Position numbers and translations under genes: made by a program. From Solanum dulcamara (lineage: Eukaryota > Streptophyta > Magnoliopsida > Solanales > Solanaceae): a stretch of 64,000 nucleotides of DNA. Location: the NCBI RefSeq assembly GCF_947179165.1, contig NC_077244.1, forward strand, positions 15,696,949 to 15,760,948, written 5' to 3'. Position 1 is the first letter of the stretch. Each line of letters starts with the position of its first letter. Of this stretch, positions 1-10,088 are shown piece by piece. The notes under the pieces are model-generated. The model was not told where the DNA came from. It searched no databases and saw only the letters and a list, made by a program, of their open reading frames with translations.

Positions 1-586
1 CCAACCTACTAAACTCGATGTTTCAAACTCAGCGGAACCATCAAAATTTGATTTCTAGGCCTCCTTGACCCGAAAACCAAAAAGTCGCAACTAAAACAAC
101 TTTATGCCTCAAATGACCAAAATGCCCTCAGGGCTTCCAAAAAATACACAGGAACTCTTCCTAGGCCTAAAATTGCCCTCCAAATCTAATGGAGTCATCA
201 GAATTCAGTTCCAAGCATCTGATCCACAAATTTTGACGAAAGTCAAACCTATGGCCAAAACTCAAATATTTTCAACTCAACACCTCAAATCCACGATATG
301 ACCCCAAAAGTTATTCCGTCAACTCTCTTAGACCAATTTCAATGTTTTGGAATTGATGAAATCGACGGAATTCTGTTCTGAGACTCGAAACTCCGAATGA
401 GCTCAAATACCACTTTTGAGTCATTCTAAACCTCTAAGACTCAAAGTTTACCAAAAATCTCAACTTTTCAAGAAAACTATGGAACTGTCATCAGATATCA
501 ATCAAATATGATTCAAGAAAACTATCGAGAAGGATAAAATAGTCTTTTTACGAAAATTTCCAAAAATGACCTTCAGGGTCATTACA
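1..586 (-). mobile_element. LTR end of a minus-strand Ty3/gypsy-like retroelement
   Basis: Read on the minus strand, this stretch begins at 586 with TGTAATGACCCTGAAGGTCA, the same kind of LTR start (TGTAAYGACCC..AGGTC) seen in the other LTRs of this window. The start faces unrelated sequence at 587, so it is an outer boundary: either the 5' LTR of a minus-strand element or a solo LTR. The rest lies beyond the window, so the other end and the duplication cannot be checked. Short open frames here (for example 104-301) look like chance. The superfamily is inferred from the terminus only. Confidence 0.6.
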
Positions 587-2292
587 ATTAGATAGCCTTG
601 TTTGAGTGAGTTGCAACATGGGGACATACTTAACTTATAACAATCTACAGAAGAGAGGTTTTATCCTATGTAACAAATGCTAATTGGATCGTACAACAAG
701 TAGATATTGCTGGTAGTCCATGGCACCACTTGCTACAAGAATTTATTTCCATGAGAAACATAAGAACACTTGCACTGAGCATTAATATGATTAGTTTCAA
801 GTTTTGGTCAATTAATTTTTAGCGTACTATTGTAGGATTGTTTTGAACGGCCAATATGTAGTTCTCCGGATGCTTGGTTTGATGTGGTAAAGCGTGTGAC
901 CGATGATAACAAGAAGATACAAAAGTGAGTATTGAAAACTTGTTTCAATTCTTTATTTACTTCAACTATCTGTACTGTGTTCTGTTCTTTTTTATAAAAC
1001 ACATGTATTTAGGAGTAACATTATTGAAATCCTTTTAATTTTTTTTCTCAATCAAAAGAAACTCAAATTATGCAGGCGGACGAAAAACGTTTCAAGATGC
1101 CTGAACTTGGGATCATATAATTATCTTGGTTTTGCTGCATTTGATGAATATTATTCACCTCGGACAATCGAGTGTTTGAAAATATTTTCCGCAAGCACTT
1201 GTAGTACCCGAGTTGATGGAGGTAGACAAGTTTCTCATGTGCGTCTTTCTAGAATAGAGGGAGCCTTCTTGTTCTTAAAGGTCATTATTTGCTAAAACAG
1301 GAACCACAACAATACATATTGAATTAGAAGAGCATGTGGCTAAATTTGTTGGAAAGCAAGCTGCTATTGTTTTTGGCATGGGTTATGTAACAAACTCAGC
1401 CGTGCTTCCTGTCTTGATAGGAGAGGTACATAGAGTTACTATTGTATCGTTGTGTTTAACTTTTCATTTTTATTTTAGCTTAAAATATGGTCATTGCAGG
1501 GAGGTTTGATCATTAGTGATTCTCTAAACCATAGCTCTATTGTCAATGGAGCTAGAGGATCTGGAGCCACTATTCGTGTTTTTCAACATAATAGTAAGTT
1601 TTTAAAAATGCGTTCCTTCTCCTTGTTTTATTAGTAATATGTTTGGAAAATGAGGTATAATGTGTCATTTTCTTCTTTCTCTAGCACCATCGCACTTGGA
1701 GAGTGTTTTAAGAGAGAATTAATTCATAGACGGTGGACTAAGATAATCGTTGTGGTGGAAGGCATATATAGCATGGAAGGGGAACTTTGCAAGCTTTCAG
1801 AGATTGTTGCCATATGCAAGAAGTACGAGGTAGTTCGTTGAAGCTGTTTTCATCTTAATAACTATATGATTTTTCTATGAACAAGAACAACGAGTTCAAC
1901 TTCTTAATACGCTAATCATCCTTCACTTATGGGACAAACTCTGTTTCATTATCGAAGGACAGACTATATTTTAATTATATACATTTTGGGACTTGTTTAC
2001 CGTATTTCTCATGCGTCTTCGTATGTCTGATCTTCTTGATGCAGGCATATGTTTATGTGGACGAGGCTCACAGCATTGGAGCAGTTGGTAAAACAGGAAA
2101 GGGGGTATGTGAGCTCTTGGGAATTGATACTTCAAATGTGGATGTTATGATGGGAACTTTCACAAAGTCATTTGGATCCTGTGGGGGTTATATTGCAGGA
2201 TCCAAGGTAGGTTTTCTTGATCATTCTTATGGGAATGCTACTGACCTAGCTTTATCATTAGTTGGATGCTTCTTTGTCACCAAATAGTTAAG

Positions 2293-3009
2293 GGATAATG
2301 CATAAGTACTATCTAATTATGATCGAAATTTCGATGACACATCTTAGCTTGATCAAGATTTTATTATCTCCTTAAACTATTTTAAAATGGAATAAATATA
2401 CCCTAAAGATGACGTGGCACAAAGAATGTGCACACTTCTTGAAGGCAAGTGATGAGTGAAAAAATTGGACACATGTCCTTTTTTTAGTTGGTAACTTTAT
2501 AATTAGTTTGTACATTGATATTAAAACATATATATTTAATTATTTTCATTTTTTTATATGTAAAATATTTATTTTAATTTCTTCCTCACTTTAAACTTTT
2601 TATTTTCTTCTTTCATTAATTTCTTATCTTTTCATTTTTAATTATTTTTAAAAATTTATGTGGATTTTTTAAAAGAAAAATTAAAGAGTGTCCTTTAATT
2701 TTAAAGTTTTAATTTTATATTTTATATTTGAATTTTTTCACTTATTTTTATATCGATTCAAATTAAACTTATTTTAAATACAAAGTATTTGGAATTAAAT
2801 TTGAAATCAAATCAAAATGAAAGACAAGGAAAATAAAAAGAGTAAATAAAATCAATAGAAAAATAAAAGAGAAAAGACAATGAATGAAGGTAAAAAAAAA
2901 ATCAAAAGCTTAAATACAAGGAAAATTTTTGTTAAAAAGATTAGGTCTATTAACTTAATTTAAATACAAAATAAAGAAAATAAGAAGATTTGAAAAGAAC
3001 TAAAGACTT

Positions 3010-3067
<58 letters not shown>

Positions 3068-3249
3068 TGACGTGACAGGCGTGTGTGTACAAACACATTC
3101 AACTTGCTTGATTGCAGGTGCCACGTTAGCACCAAAAGTGCACGAAAATGCAATAAAAATGAGTTAGGGAGATAATAGGACCCTAATTAAGTTAGGTGTG
3201 TCGCTGAAATTTCGATCATAGTTCAAAGGAGTACTTATGCAATAGAGAT
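2293..3249. mobile_element. Inverted-repeat (MITE-like) element in LCB2 intron 6
   Basis: The two ends are inverted copies. ATAATGCATAAGTACT followed by TATGATCGAAATTTC at the left is matched on the opposite strand at the right by ATTGCATAAGTACT and the same TATGATCGAAATTTC. The similarity continues inward through a TTATCTCC block and a TGACGTGGCAC/GTGGCAC block. The centre is AT-rich and holds a (TA)n run. No coding capacity and no clear target-site duplication were seen, so the exact ends and superfamily are uncertain. Confidence 0.6.
3013..3064. repeat. (TA)n microsatellite
   Basis: Uninterrupted TA dinucleotides inside the inverted-repeat element of LCB2 intron 6. The tyrosine-isoleucine open frame over it is an artefact. 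Confidence 0.95.
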
Positions 3250-5169
3250 AATATGTAAACCTCACCCCCCCCCCCCCCAAAAAAAAAAAATTGTACCTCA
3301 TTTTCAAGAAGACACTCTAACTTTGCATAGGTCCTATTACCCCTAAACAACTTCAAAATGATATTATCACCTCCTTTTTTGACCACTTGGCATAGAGAGT
3401 GCATATTGAATATTTGATAGTGTAATTTGTAATATACGGTTCTAACATTAAGACAACAATTTCAGGAACTTATTGAATATTTGAAGTACACTTGTCCAGC
3501 GCACCTATATGCAATTTCCATATCACCTCCAGCTGCTCAACAAATCATTTCTGCTATTAAGGTTTTGCTTGGTGAAGATGGTTCCAAAAGAGGTCAAAAA
3601 TTCTTTCTTAAGTTTGTGTTCAGATTCTGACCGCTGGTAAAACAATATTGTATTGATCATTAGAGCAACTTCATTGTTATAGGAGCTCAAAAAATAGCAC
3701 GCCTACGTGAAAATAGCAACTTCTTCCGCTCTGAACTGCAGAAGATGGGCTTTGATGTTCTGGGAGACTATGATTCACCTGTGATACCCATAACGCTCTA
3801 TAATATTGCAAAATTACCTGCTTTTTCACGAGACTGTCTCAAACAGAATGTACACTTTCTTCTCTTGTTAATTCAACGTTATCCTTATCTATCTAGCTAA
3901 TTCTTTGTCAAAAGAATGTCTATTCTCCTGTTTTTTTCCCTCACTTGTATCAATGTCTTAACACTCACCGCGTGGTCTGTTACTTTAGGTAGCCGTTGTG
4001 GTAGTTGCTTTTCCAGCCACCCCTTTACTTTTGGCTAGAGCACGCATATGTATTTCTGCTGCCCACTCAAAGGAAGATCTCATCAAAGCATTGGAGGTTA
4101 GAGTTTGCTCTTGAATTTCTTTCCCATTTCAATTCATAATTGTTCTCTTGTGTGCTCTACCCTCGTAATGGACTTCAAATTTATCCACATGGCTTTCACT
4201 TGAATCTTCAGTTAGAAGTGTTTTCTATTCCGTTTATTCTTCGACTCTCAACTCAATGCATCGTCTAAGAACAAGTTAAGAGGAGTTAATGGAACTTGAC
4301 TTACTTCTTACTGAATGTCGTACTTAATTGAAAGTTCTGATTCTGAGAGAATTCAGGATGTTAGCGATATGGGTTGAATTCATAAGTGGATTTGAAATTT
4401 AACGTTAGTGTTTCATAATAGTTGCGATCCTATAAAGTGTATATGTTGGATGTTGGAAGCAATGGGTGCAATTAAACCCCACAAAACCTGGTTAGATCTG
4501 CCTCTAGACTCACTTGAACTTTTGCACACCAATAATAAGATGAGTTGGTCACTTTTCAGTTTCTCTGAAGAAAGGTATTTCACTCGTACATTCTTGTCAT
4601 CTTGTGTAGAAGCGTCTTGTCACCAACGCTAAGGTAGTGTGCGTCTGCACATAAAAATTATGAAATTTAGAAAAAAATAATTGAAAATGGTATTTGGAAT
4701 TGAATATATTTCACTTATATGCCCGTAAACTTAGCTGCTAGACTTTGATATATTTGTCACCTTTCCCAAATTCATCCTGGGGGTGGGGATGGGGATGGGG
4801 TTTTGAGAAACTACATTGTGAATAATTACAAACTATAGGCCCTCATCTCCGTGACCAAAAAAAAAACTGTAACACTGAGATGCATTGCTTTATATTATGT
4901 TTGTGTATTGCGAACTCTTTTGCAATAATGATAACATGGACGAATGTATATAAGTGTCTCAATTATTTATTCTTGTGCGAGTATCATCTGATTAGGCAAT
5001 GTAGTATATCTTGTGAGAAAAAATAAGCCATGTAGATGTTGACTAGTTACTGAGAAGTTGTTGCTTTGGCCAGGTTATCAGCAGAGTTGGTGATCTATTG
5101 GGCATAAAATACTTGTCTGCTGCTTCAATGGAGACAAAAATACTAGATGATTTTTCTCATATGTCCTAG

Positions 5170-5824
5170 CCTAGTAGATAGGATTATCTGCTATATGTTG
5201 CTATATGGAGCCAACCTAAACGCAAAAAGTTTGTGCAAACAGTCTCAGAATAATGGTTTTTGTGTCTGCATGCACTATTATTCCTTTAACAATCTGTTAG
5301 ATTCATAAGTAATTGCTTTGAGAAAAAGACGGAATAACAAATTTTAAACTTCTGTATTAAACTTCAAAGTAGATTACAAGTTTAGTTCTAATTTTAAAAT
5401 GTAAAAATTAGTTAGTAACTCAAATGTTAGTAACAGTATTTATTTATTGCACTTTCATTTACTTCTTTGTTGAATATTTTAATGGCATTGCTCATCTCAC
5501 AATTTTCAGTTATTTTCTTTAAAATCACCTTCAATAGTTGTATCATATTAGAACTAAAGAAATATTTGAAACACAAGTTATATGTTTTGTATAAAGTCTT
5601 TATAGGAAAAAATCGGGAAAACCCGAGGTTGAAAAACCTGATTTTTATTGGTTTAATTTAATTTATAAATTTAAAAATTGGTTTGGTTTGGTATTTTGAA
5701 ATATCCCAACCAACTCAATATATGGTCACTTCTATCCGAGACAATCATTGAAAATTTAGTTCTTTATTCTTTTTTTTTTCATTCTTACTAGTAATTGAGA
5801 CTTTTTTAAGCCTCAATAGAATTA
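5170..5824. other. AT-rich spacer after LCB2, nothing recognised
   Basis: AT-rich sequence downstream of the LCB2 stop codon. It presumably contains the old 3' UTR. No gene, RNA gene or repeat family was recognised; the open frame 5467-5661 has no recognisable protein features. Confidence 0.5.
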
Positions 5825-6216
5825 GAGCCCGTTTGGATGGGCTTTAAGTTGGTCAAACCAACTTATAAGTCACTTTTTAGCTTTTGGACGTGTTTGTCTA
5901 ATGCTAACTTTAAGCCATAAAGTTCTTAAAGTCAGTCAAAAATGAAAAGTTAGGATTTCTAATTCTTTTTTTCTAAGTGCTTAAAGCCATTTTGTTTGAC
6001 CATAGAGATAACTTTTATATCCCTTATATTTTAACTAAATTCCCAAACTACCCTTTTTATTCTTTTAATCCTAAAATTCAAACACTTATTTTCAACATAC
6101 GCATTTTTATCCAAACACTCAACTGCTTATTTATAAAAATAACTTTCAGCACTTAAAAGTTCTAAAAGCACTTCATACATAAAAGTTACTTTTTTTAAGC
6201 TCATCCAAACAGGCTC
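5825..6216. mobile_element. MITE with GAGCCYGTTTGGATG termini
   Basis: A 392-bp element bounded by near-perfect terminal inverted repeats: GAGCCCGTTTGGATGGGCTT at the left and, on the opposite strand, GAGCCTGTTTGGATGAGCTT at the right. The trinucleotide TTA flanks it on both sides (5822-5824 and 6217-6219), which fits the 3-bp duplication of PIF/Harbinger (Tourist-like) MITEs. The interior is AT-rich, has no coding capacity and repeats pieces such as AGTGCTTAAAG/AGCACTT in inverted order. The superfamily rests on the TTA flank alone. Confidence 0.75.
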
Positions 6217-6528
6217 TTAGTAAAGTAAGTCCTAACCCTCCTTGTTTGTGCTTTATCATTTCAGGTTTCACTTTCAATAAATAAATAAAATTAGCTACTA
6301 GGCTCCCCACCTAGTAGAATTTGATACAGAAGGAAAAAAATTTACATAATTTAAATCTCAAAAAATTGCAAGTCACACAAATCAACTTAGAGGAGGTAAG
6401 AATTAAGATATTTATAAATAAAAATTTTATTTTAATACCCATAAAGGAGGTAAATCTTCCTCCCCCAACCCCACTCACCATCAAGTTAAAAGAACTCTAT
6501 CAACAACCTATCTTTTTTTCTTTTAATG
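6217..6528. other. Spacer, possibly the far end of a SINE
   Basis: AT-rich sequence with a run of cytosines (about 6460-6475). The segment nearest 6528 may be the tail of the reverse-oriented SINE that follows. No gene was recognised; the 101-residue frame beginning at 6321 runs into the SINE and looks fortuitous. Confidence 0.4.
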
Positions 6529-6732
6529 ACCGTGGTGTCTGGGCCAGATTTCGCGCATCTCAACTAATCCGCGGGATACCTGTCACCTCCCACTTAATAC
6601 CAAGTAATTTTGTCCACCAAGGCTAATAAATGAAGAATCACCTAGTGTTTTTTTATCTAGATTGAGATTTTGAACCTAAGATCTTAGAGCTCTCAACCAC
6701 ATTATTGACTATTAGTCCACACCCTTAGGTGC
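6529..6732 (-). mobile_element. tRNA-derived SINE, minus orientation
   Basis: On the minus strand the element begins near 6732 with a tRNA-like head: GGTGTGGACTAATAG matches a polymerase III A box, and AGGTTCAAAATC (about 6675) a B box (consensus GGTTCAAATCC). The body that follows (CACTAGGTGATTC, TTGGTGGACAAAATTAC, GGAGGTGACAGGTATCCCG) matches a SINE body I recognise from Solanaceae genomes. No duplication was identified. Divergence from the remembered consensus suggests an old copy. Confidence 0.75.
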
Positions 6733-8121
6733 CATGTACAACAACCTTTTTCTTTAACTTCAAAAGAATATCTTCTTGTACAGATTCCCACCCCCACCCC
6801 CCAAGAAAGTATCTTTTCGTAAAGAGGTATTGGGTATTATCCTTATCCAGGAGAAGCAATGAAACAAGTGATTGATGTTTTTTTTCCTAACTGAGAAAAC
6901 CCTCAAGGCCAGCTAACACACAATATCAAAACTCAGTGAATAGTGAATTTGCCCAACTACTCTCCACTTATAAACCAAGCTTTTGTCTGCAACAAAGTTC
7001 AAACTCATAACCTACGTCTAATCAACATATTACACGTCACTCGTACCGCTAAACAACATCTAACAGTTTTAAGTGCAATTCATAAATATTGTTTTTTCAA
7101 TATAAGACAGCAGGATTATTTAAGCTTATTGAAGAGACATCATCCAGCTACCGATAAATGCTGTTGGCATAACTATGGATACCATTTGGCACAATCAAGA
7201 CACGGGGAAGGGGCTTGGTGATGGTTACTGGTAAGGAACTCTGGGGATATTGCACCATGTTGAAAATGCACAGAATAAAATCAATGAGAGTCTCAGTCAG
7301 CTTATGAGATGTTATACAGACATTGCAGCATACTATGGGGTATTTAGCCAAAGCAGCAATCAGGTCTATCAAAAATATGAGATTCAATTACTTCCAAGTC
7401 ACTATTATATGGAAGAATAGTAGCTTATAATTAAACGAAAAATTCTATGTTATCCTTATTATGTTGACCAAAAAAAGAAGGCTGAAACAAACAAGGTTTT
7501 TGTTTTCCCCGAACATCTCAAAATCCTTTGTGTCAAAACTCATTACCTAAATCCCTTTGCCTTGAACTTCCTCAAGGCACTAACTGGTCTTAAAGACACA
7601 AAACAGTAAGATCTAAGCATTCCCCTCCCAACCTAATGAACTTCCTGATCCCCAACCTTGTTCCCAGGAGGATAACAAAAGAAAGCAACCATAGTTTCCC
7701 TATAATCTCTTCACAACATGAATCCCACAAAAAACACACATTTCAATTAAAACACAAGAATACCATTTTGCAAAGAAAATAGGACTAAGCACAAGACGCC
7801 AACAAGTGGTAGTGATCTCTGTGCTACTTTATAATATACAAGCATCACAACAAGATAAAAAAGACATTGTTTTTCTTGAGCAGACAGACTTAGAATATGA
7901 AAATATGCCAATATAACAAACTGCAAAAGAACAACACGTCTTGCTCCAGACATTAACTAGACATCCAAGTGACAGCAACATAAAACTGCTCAATTAGAAC
8001 AAGAGCTTCAAAGACCTAACTAATAAAGAGCAAAGCATTACCGTGTTTAGCATATCAGAAGCAGATATTTAGGTAGACATTTATATAAGATACGTTGAAA
8101 AGAAACAAGTAGCGTGAATCT
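6733..8121. other. Intergenic region downstream of CKS1, no gene recognised
   Basis: About 1.4 kb between the SINE and the CKS1 stop codon. The part next to 8121 must hold the CKS1 3' UTR, since that gene is on the minus strand. No other gene, repeat array or RNA gene was recognised. Frames at 6943-7221, 7148-7387 and 7747-7953 have no family features. Confidence 0.5.
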
Positions 8122-9190
8122 TCACTTGGCAAGCATGGCTTGCTGAACTTGGTTCTCTTGTTGCTGTTGATAATTGAGTGGCCTCCTGAAGAGCATGATG
8201 TGTGGCTCTGGTCGATGAACAGCATAGTGAACCCATCCTCGGCTCTGTTGAACTCCAATTGCACGCCACTCATTCTAACAGTTCAATCATATAAGCTCAT
8301 GAATAATATAAAATGTTAGCATACAAATAAAATCCTAAACAAAATTATTCCCTTTTCATACCTTTTTGATATGTTTTATTTGAGCCGAGGTTTATCGAAA
8401 ACAATATCTCTACATTCACAAGGTAGGAGGTAAGACTACGTACATCCCACCCTCCCAAGACACCCCCACTTGTGGAATTACACTAGATATGTTATTTGTA
8501 CACAAATAAAATCCTAAACAAATTATAGATTTCTTCTAGAAAAACATTAATTAAAACTTAAAATACTCCTTACAACAGCAACCCAATAAAAACTGTACAT
8601 TAATGCCAAATTATTCAGCAGTTTGCTATGTGTGAATCCTCTATTATGTTCAATTTGAAATTTTATTTCACTACTAAATAACTTGTGTTTTAAACAAACT
8701 AGAGAACTTCTATTATCACACTCATGACTACACTAATGATAGAAACATGTAATTTAAATAAGAAAGATTGTTAACAATACCTGGACCTAACACTACTAAT
8801 AATCCCAATTGATTGGCTTCACCTAGGCTAATTTTACTTCCGTTGTGTCCTGCTCTTGTTAAATAGAAATTCTTGACCAAAATGATTTATGTAGCACTTG
8901 AAAAATTAAAGAATCTCGCATACTTTTCTATCAATATCATGAATAATACTCATAAAATTGAAAGCAAAAATGTAAACACTCACTTCAGACAGAAGACGGT
9001 TCTTTGGTAGCAACTTGGCTACTTCAGGAGGAAGAACTACATGCCTGAAATAAAAAAACTCAACAAAAGGAGGATAAGAAAAAAAAACATAGGGAGTAAA
9101 AATACAAAGACAAAAAGAAAAAGATATAGTATAGTACCTATACTCGTAGGTGTCATCGAAGTACTTATCAGAGTACTGGATCTGACCCAT
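8122..9190 (-). CDS. CKS1: Cyclin-dependent kinase regulatory subunit CKS1
   Basis: CKS proteins are small adaptors that bind cyclin-dependent kinases and steer them to phosphorylated targets during the cell cycle. Three minus-strand exons join in frame: 9190-9138, 9044-8984 and 8274-8122, giving 88 residues and a TGA stop at 8124-8122. The product starts [18 protein letters not shown] and contains [13 protein letters not shown], the [17 protein letters not shown] core and [16 protein letters not shown], which is the full CKS fold; Arabidopsis CKS1 is 87 residues as I recall it. All splice sites are GT-AG. The second intron is 709 bp and carries a SINE fragment; the first is 93 bp. The tail [15 protein letters not shown] is the glutamine-rich end usual in plants. 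No defect was seen. The start is the only ATG that gives the conserved N-terminus. It is the one gene in the window that looks fully functional. Confidence 0.96.
8381..8500 (+). mobile_element. Solanaceae SINE fragment (TS-like 3' part) in CKS1 intron 2
   Basis: The sequence GAGGTTTATCGAAAACAATA, then CACAAGGTAGGAGGTAAGAC, CCACCCTCCCAAGACACCCC and TTGTGGAATTACACTAGATA matches the 3' body of the TS-type SINE common in Solanaceae, which normally ends in a TTG-rich tail. The tRNA-like head is not seen, so this is a fragment or a diverged copy. It is oriented opposite to CKS1. Confidence 0.75.
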
Positions 9191-9453
9191 TTCTTAGAGA
9201 AGAACAACTACTTAAGAGATTTGTGAACAAAAGAAATTAGCCAAAAATCCCTAATTTTAAGAAAGGGGGCTGGGCTGCTTAATCCTCTATAGTATTGAGC
9301 GGCTAGGAGAGGTGCGATCTGGAAAATACAGTAATAAACAAAATATGTGTTTGTTTAAGCAGTTCAAAATAATACGTTTAAATTTCAAAATCCCAACTTT
9401 TCCCCCTTAACCCTACAAAATTGGGTGTCATATGGAAACACAGCAACACTTTA
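9191..9453. promoter_or_regulatory. CKS1 upstream region
   Basis: Only 263 bp separate the CKS1 start codon from the MULE boundary duplication (9444-9453), so the CKS1 promoter lies here, within the MULE end, or in both. No TATA box or known element could be placed with confidence. Confidence 0.4.
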
Positions 9454-9687
9454 GGGAAAATTAGCTAAATGGATGTTTGAGAGTTGAATAAAGGATAAGG
9501 GATTTATATTATTTTTTTTTGTTATAAATATTTAATTAGGGGTTAATTATTAAGAATTGGGGTTGATTTAAAATATTTATAAATTTAGGGTAAAAAATTA
9601 AAATATCAAAATTTATAATAAAAATTCTAAATATATTCATTTCCTTCATGTTTTGTAAATGATCTGTTCTGTTTCCTCCTCTTCTTC

Positions 9688-9790
9688 TCTTCTCTTCTCT
9701 TTTCTTTTTTCCAATTCTTTCTCCTTTATTCGAATTTCTTTGTTCTCCTCTCTTCTCTTTTCTTTTCCCAATTCTTTCTCCTTTATTCAA
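9688..9790 (+). repeat. Pyrimidine-rich tandem duplication in the 5' leader of the DUF1985 gene
   Basis: Two neighbouring copies of a CT-rich unit ending in CAATTCTTTCTCCTTTATTC (about 9710-9731 and 9768-9788). Such CT-rich tracts are common just downstream of plant transcription starts, so this may mark the 5' UTR of the gene beginning at 10089. Confidence 0.6.
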
Positions 9791-10088
9791 AAATCAAAGG
9801 TAGATCAACATTATTTTGTCAGTCTTCAAATTCACCTTGAAGACAATTTTAATTTTAAGGTAATCTCATTTTTTTTCCTCTTCATGTTTTCCTCCTTTTG
9901 AATCAGTGAAATAATGTATTATGTGATGTCATAGTTGTATATGGAATTAATTTTGTGGCTGCTATTGTTTTAGAATTTCTTCTATGTGTAAACAATCGAT
10001 GGTTGTTTAAACAACTTGTGTTTATTTTATAACTTCGAGAAGTTTATTTATTTGGTCTATTTTATGATAATTTATGTATGTAGATAAA

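Larger units (their letters stand above)
836..5169 (+). pseudogene. LCB2: Serine palmitoyltransferase subunit LCB2, 5'-truncated and frameshifted copy
   Basis: LCB2 is the PLP-binding subunit of serine palmitoyltransferase, which joins serine and palmitoyl-CoA in the ER membrane as the first step of sphingolipid synthesis. Ten exons can be traced with GT-AG borders: 836-924, 1076-1221, 1301-1425, 1500-1593, 1685-1829, 2045-2206, 3466-3592, 3683-3849, 3989-4096 and 5074-5169 (stop TAG 5167). Family landmarks are intact: [22 protein letters not shown] and the lysine-bearing GTFTKSFGS loop. Two defects are visible. The first exon, with start codon, membrane segment and about 65 residues, is not found upstream. 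In exon 5 only 8 bases separate the Arg-Glu before the gap from the His-Arg after it, where plant LCB2 normally has about nine codons, and this shifts the frame. The C-terminal tail after GIKYL is unlike the usual one. Kept introns argue for a DNA-level duplicate and not a retrocopy. A working gene with an unusual exon 5 is less likely. Confidence 0.85.

Noticed and set aside
6529..6732. A tRNA gene
   Set aside because: A- and B-box-like sequences are present, but no cloverleaf follows and the body matches a SINE.
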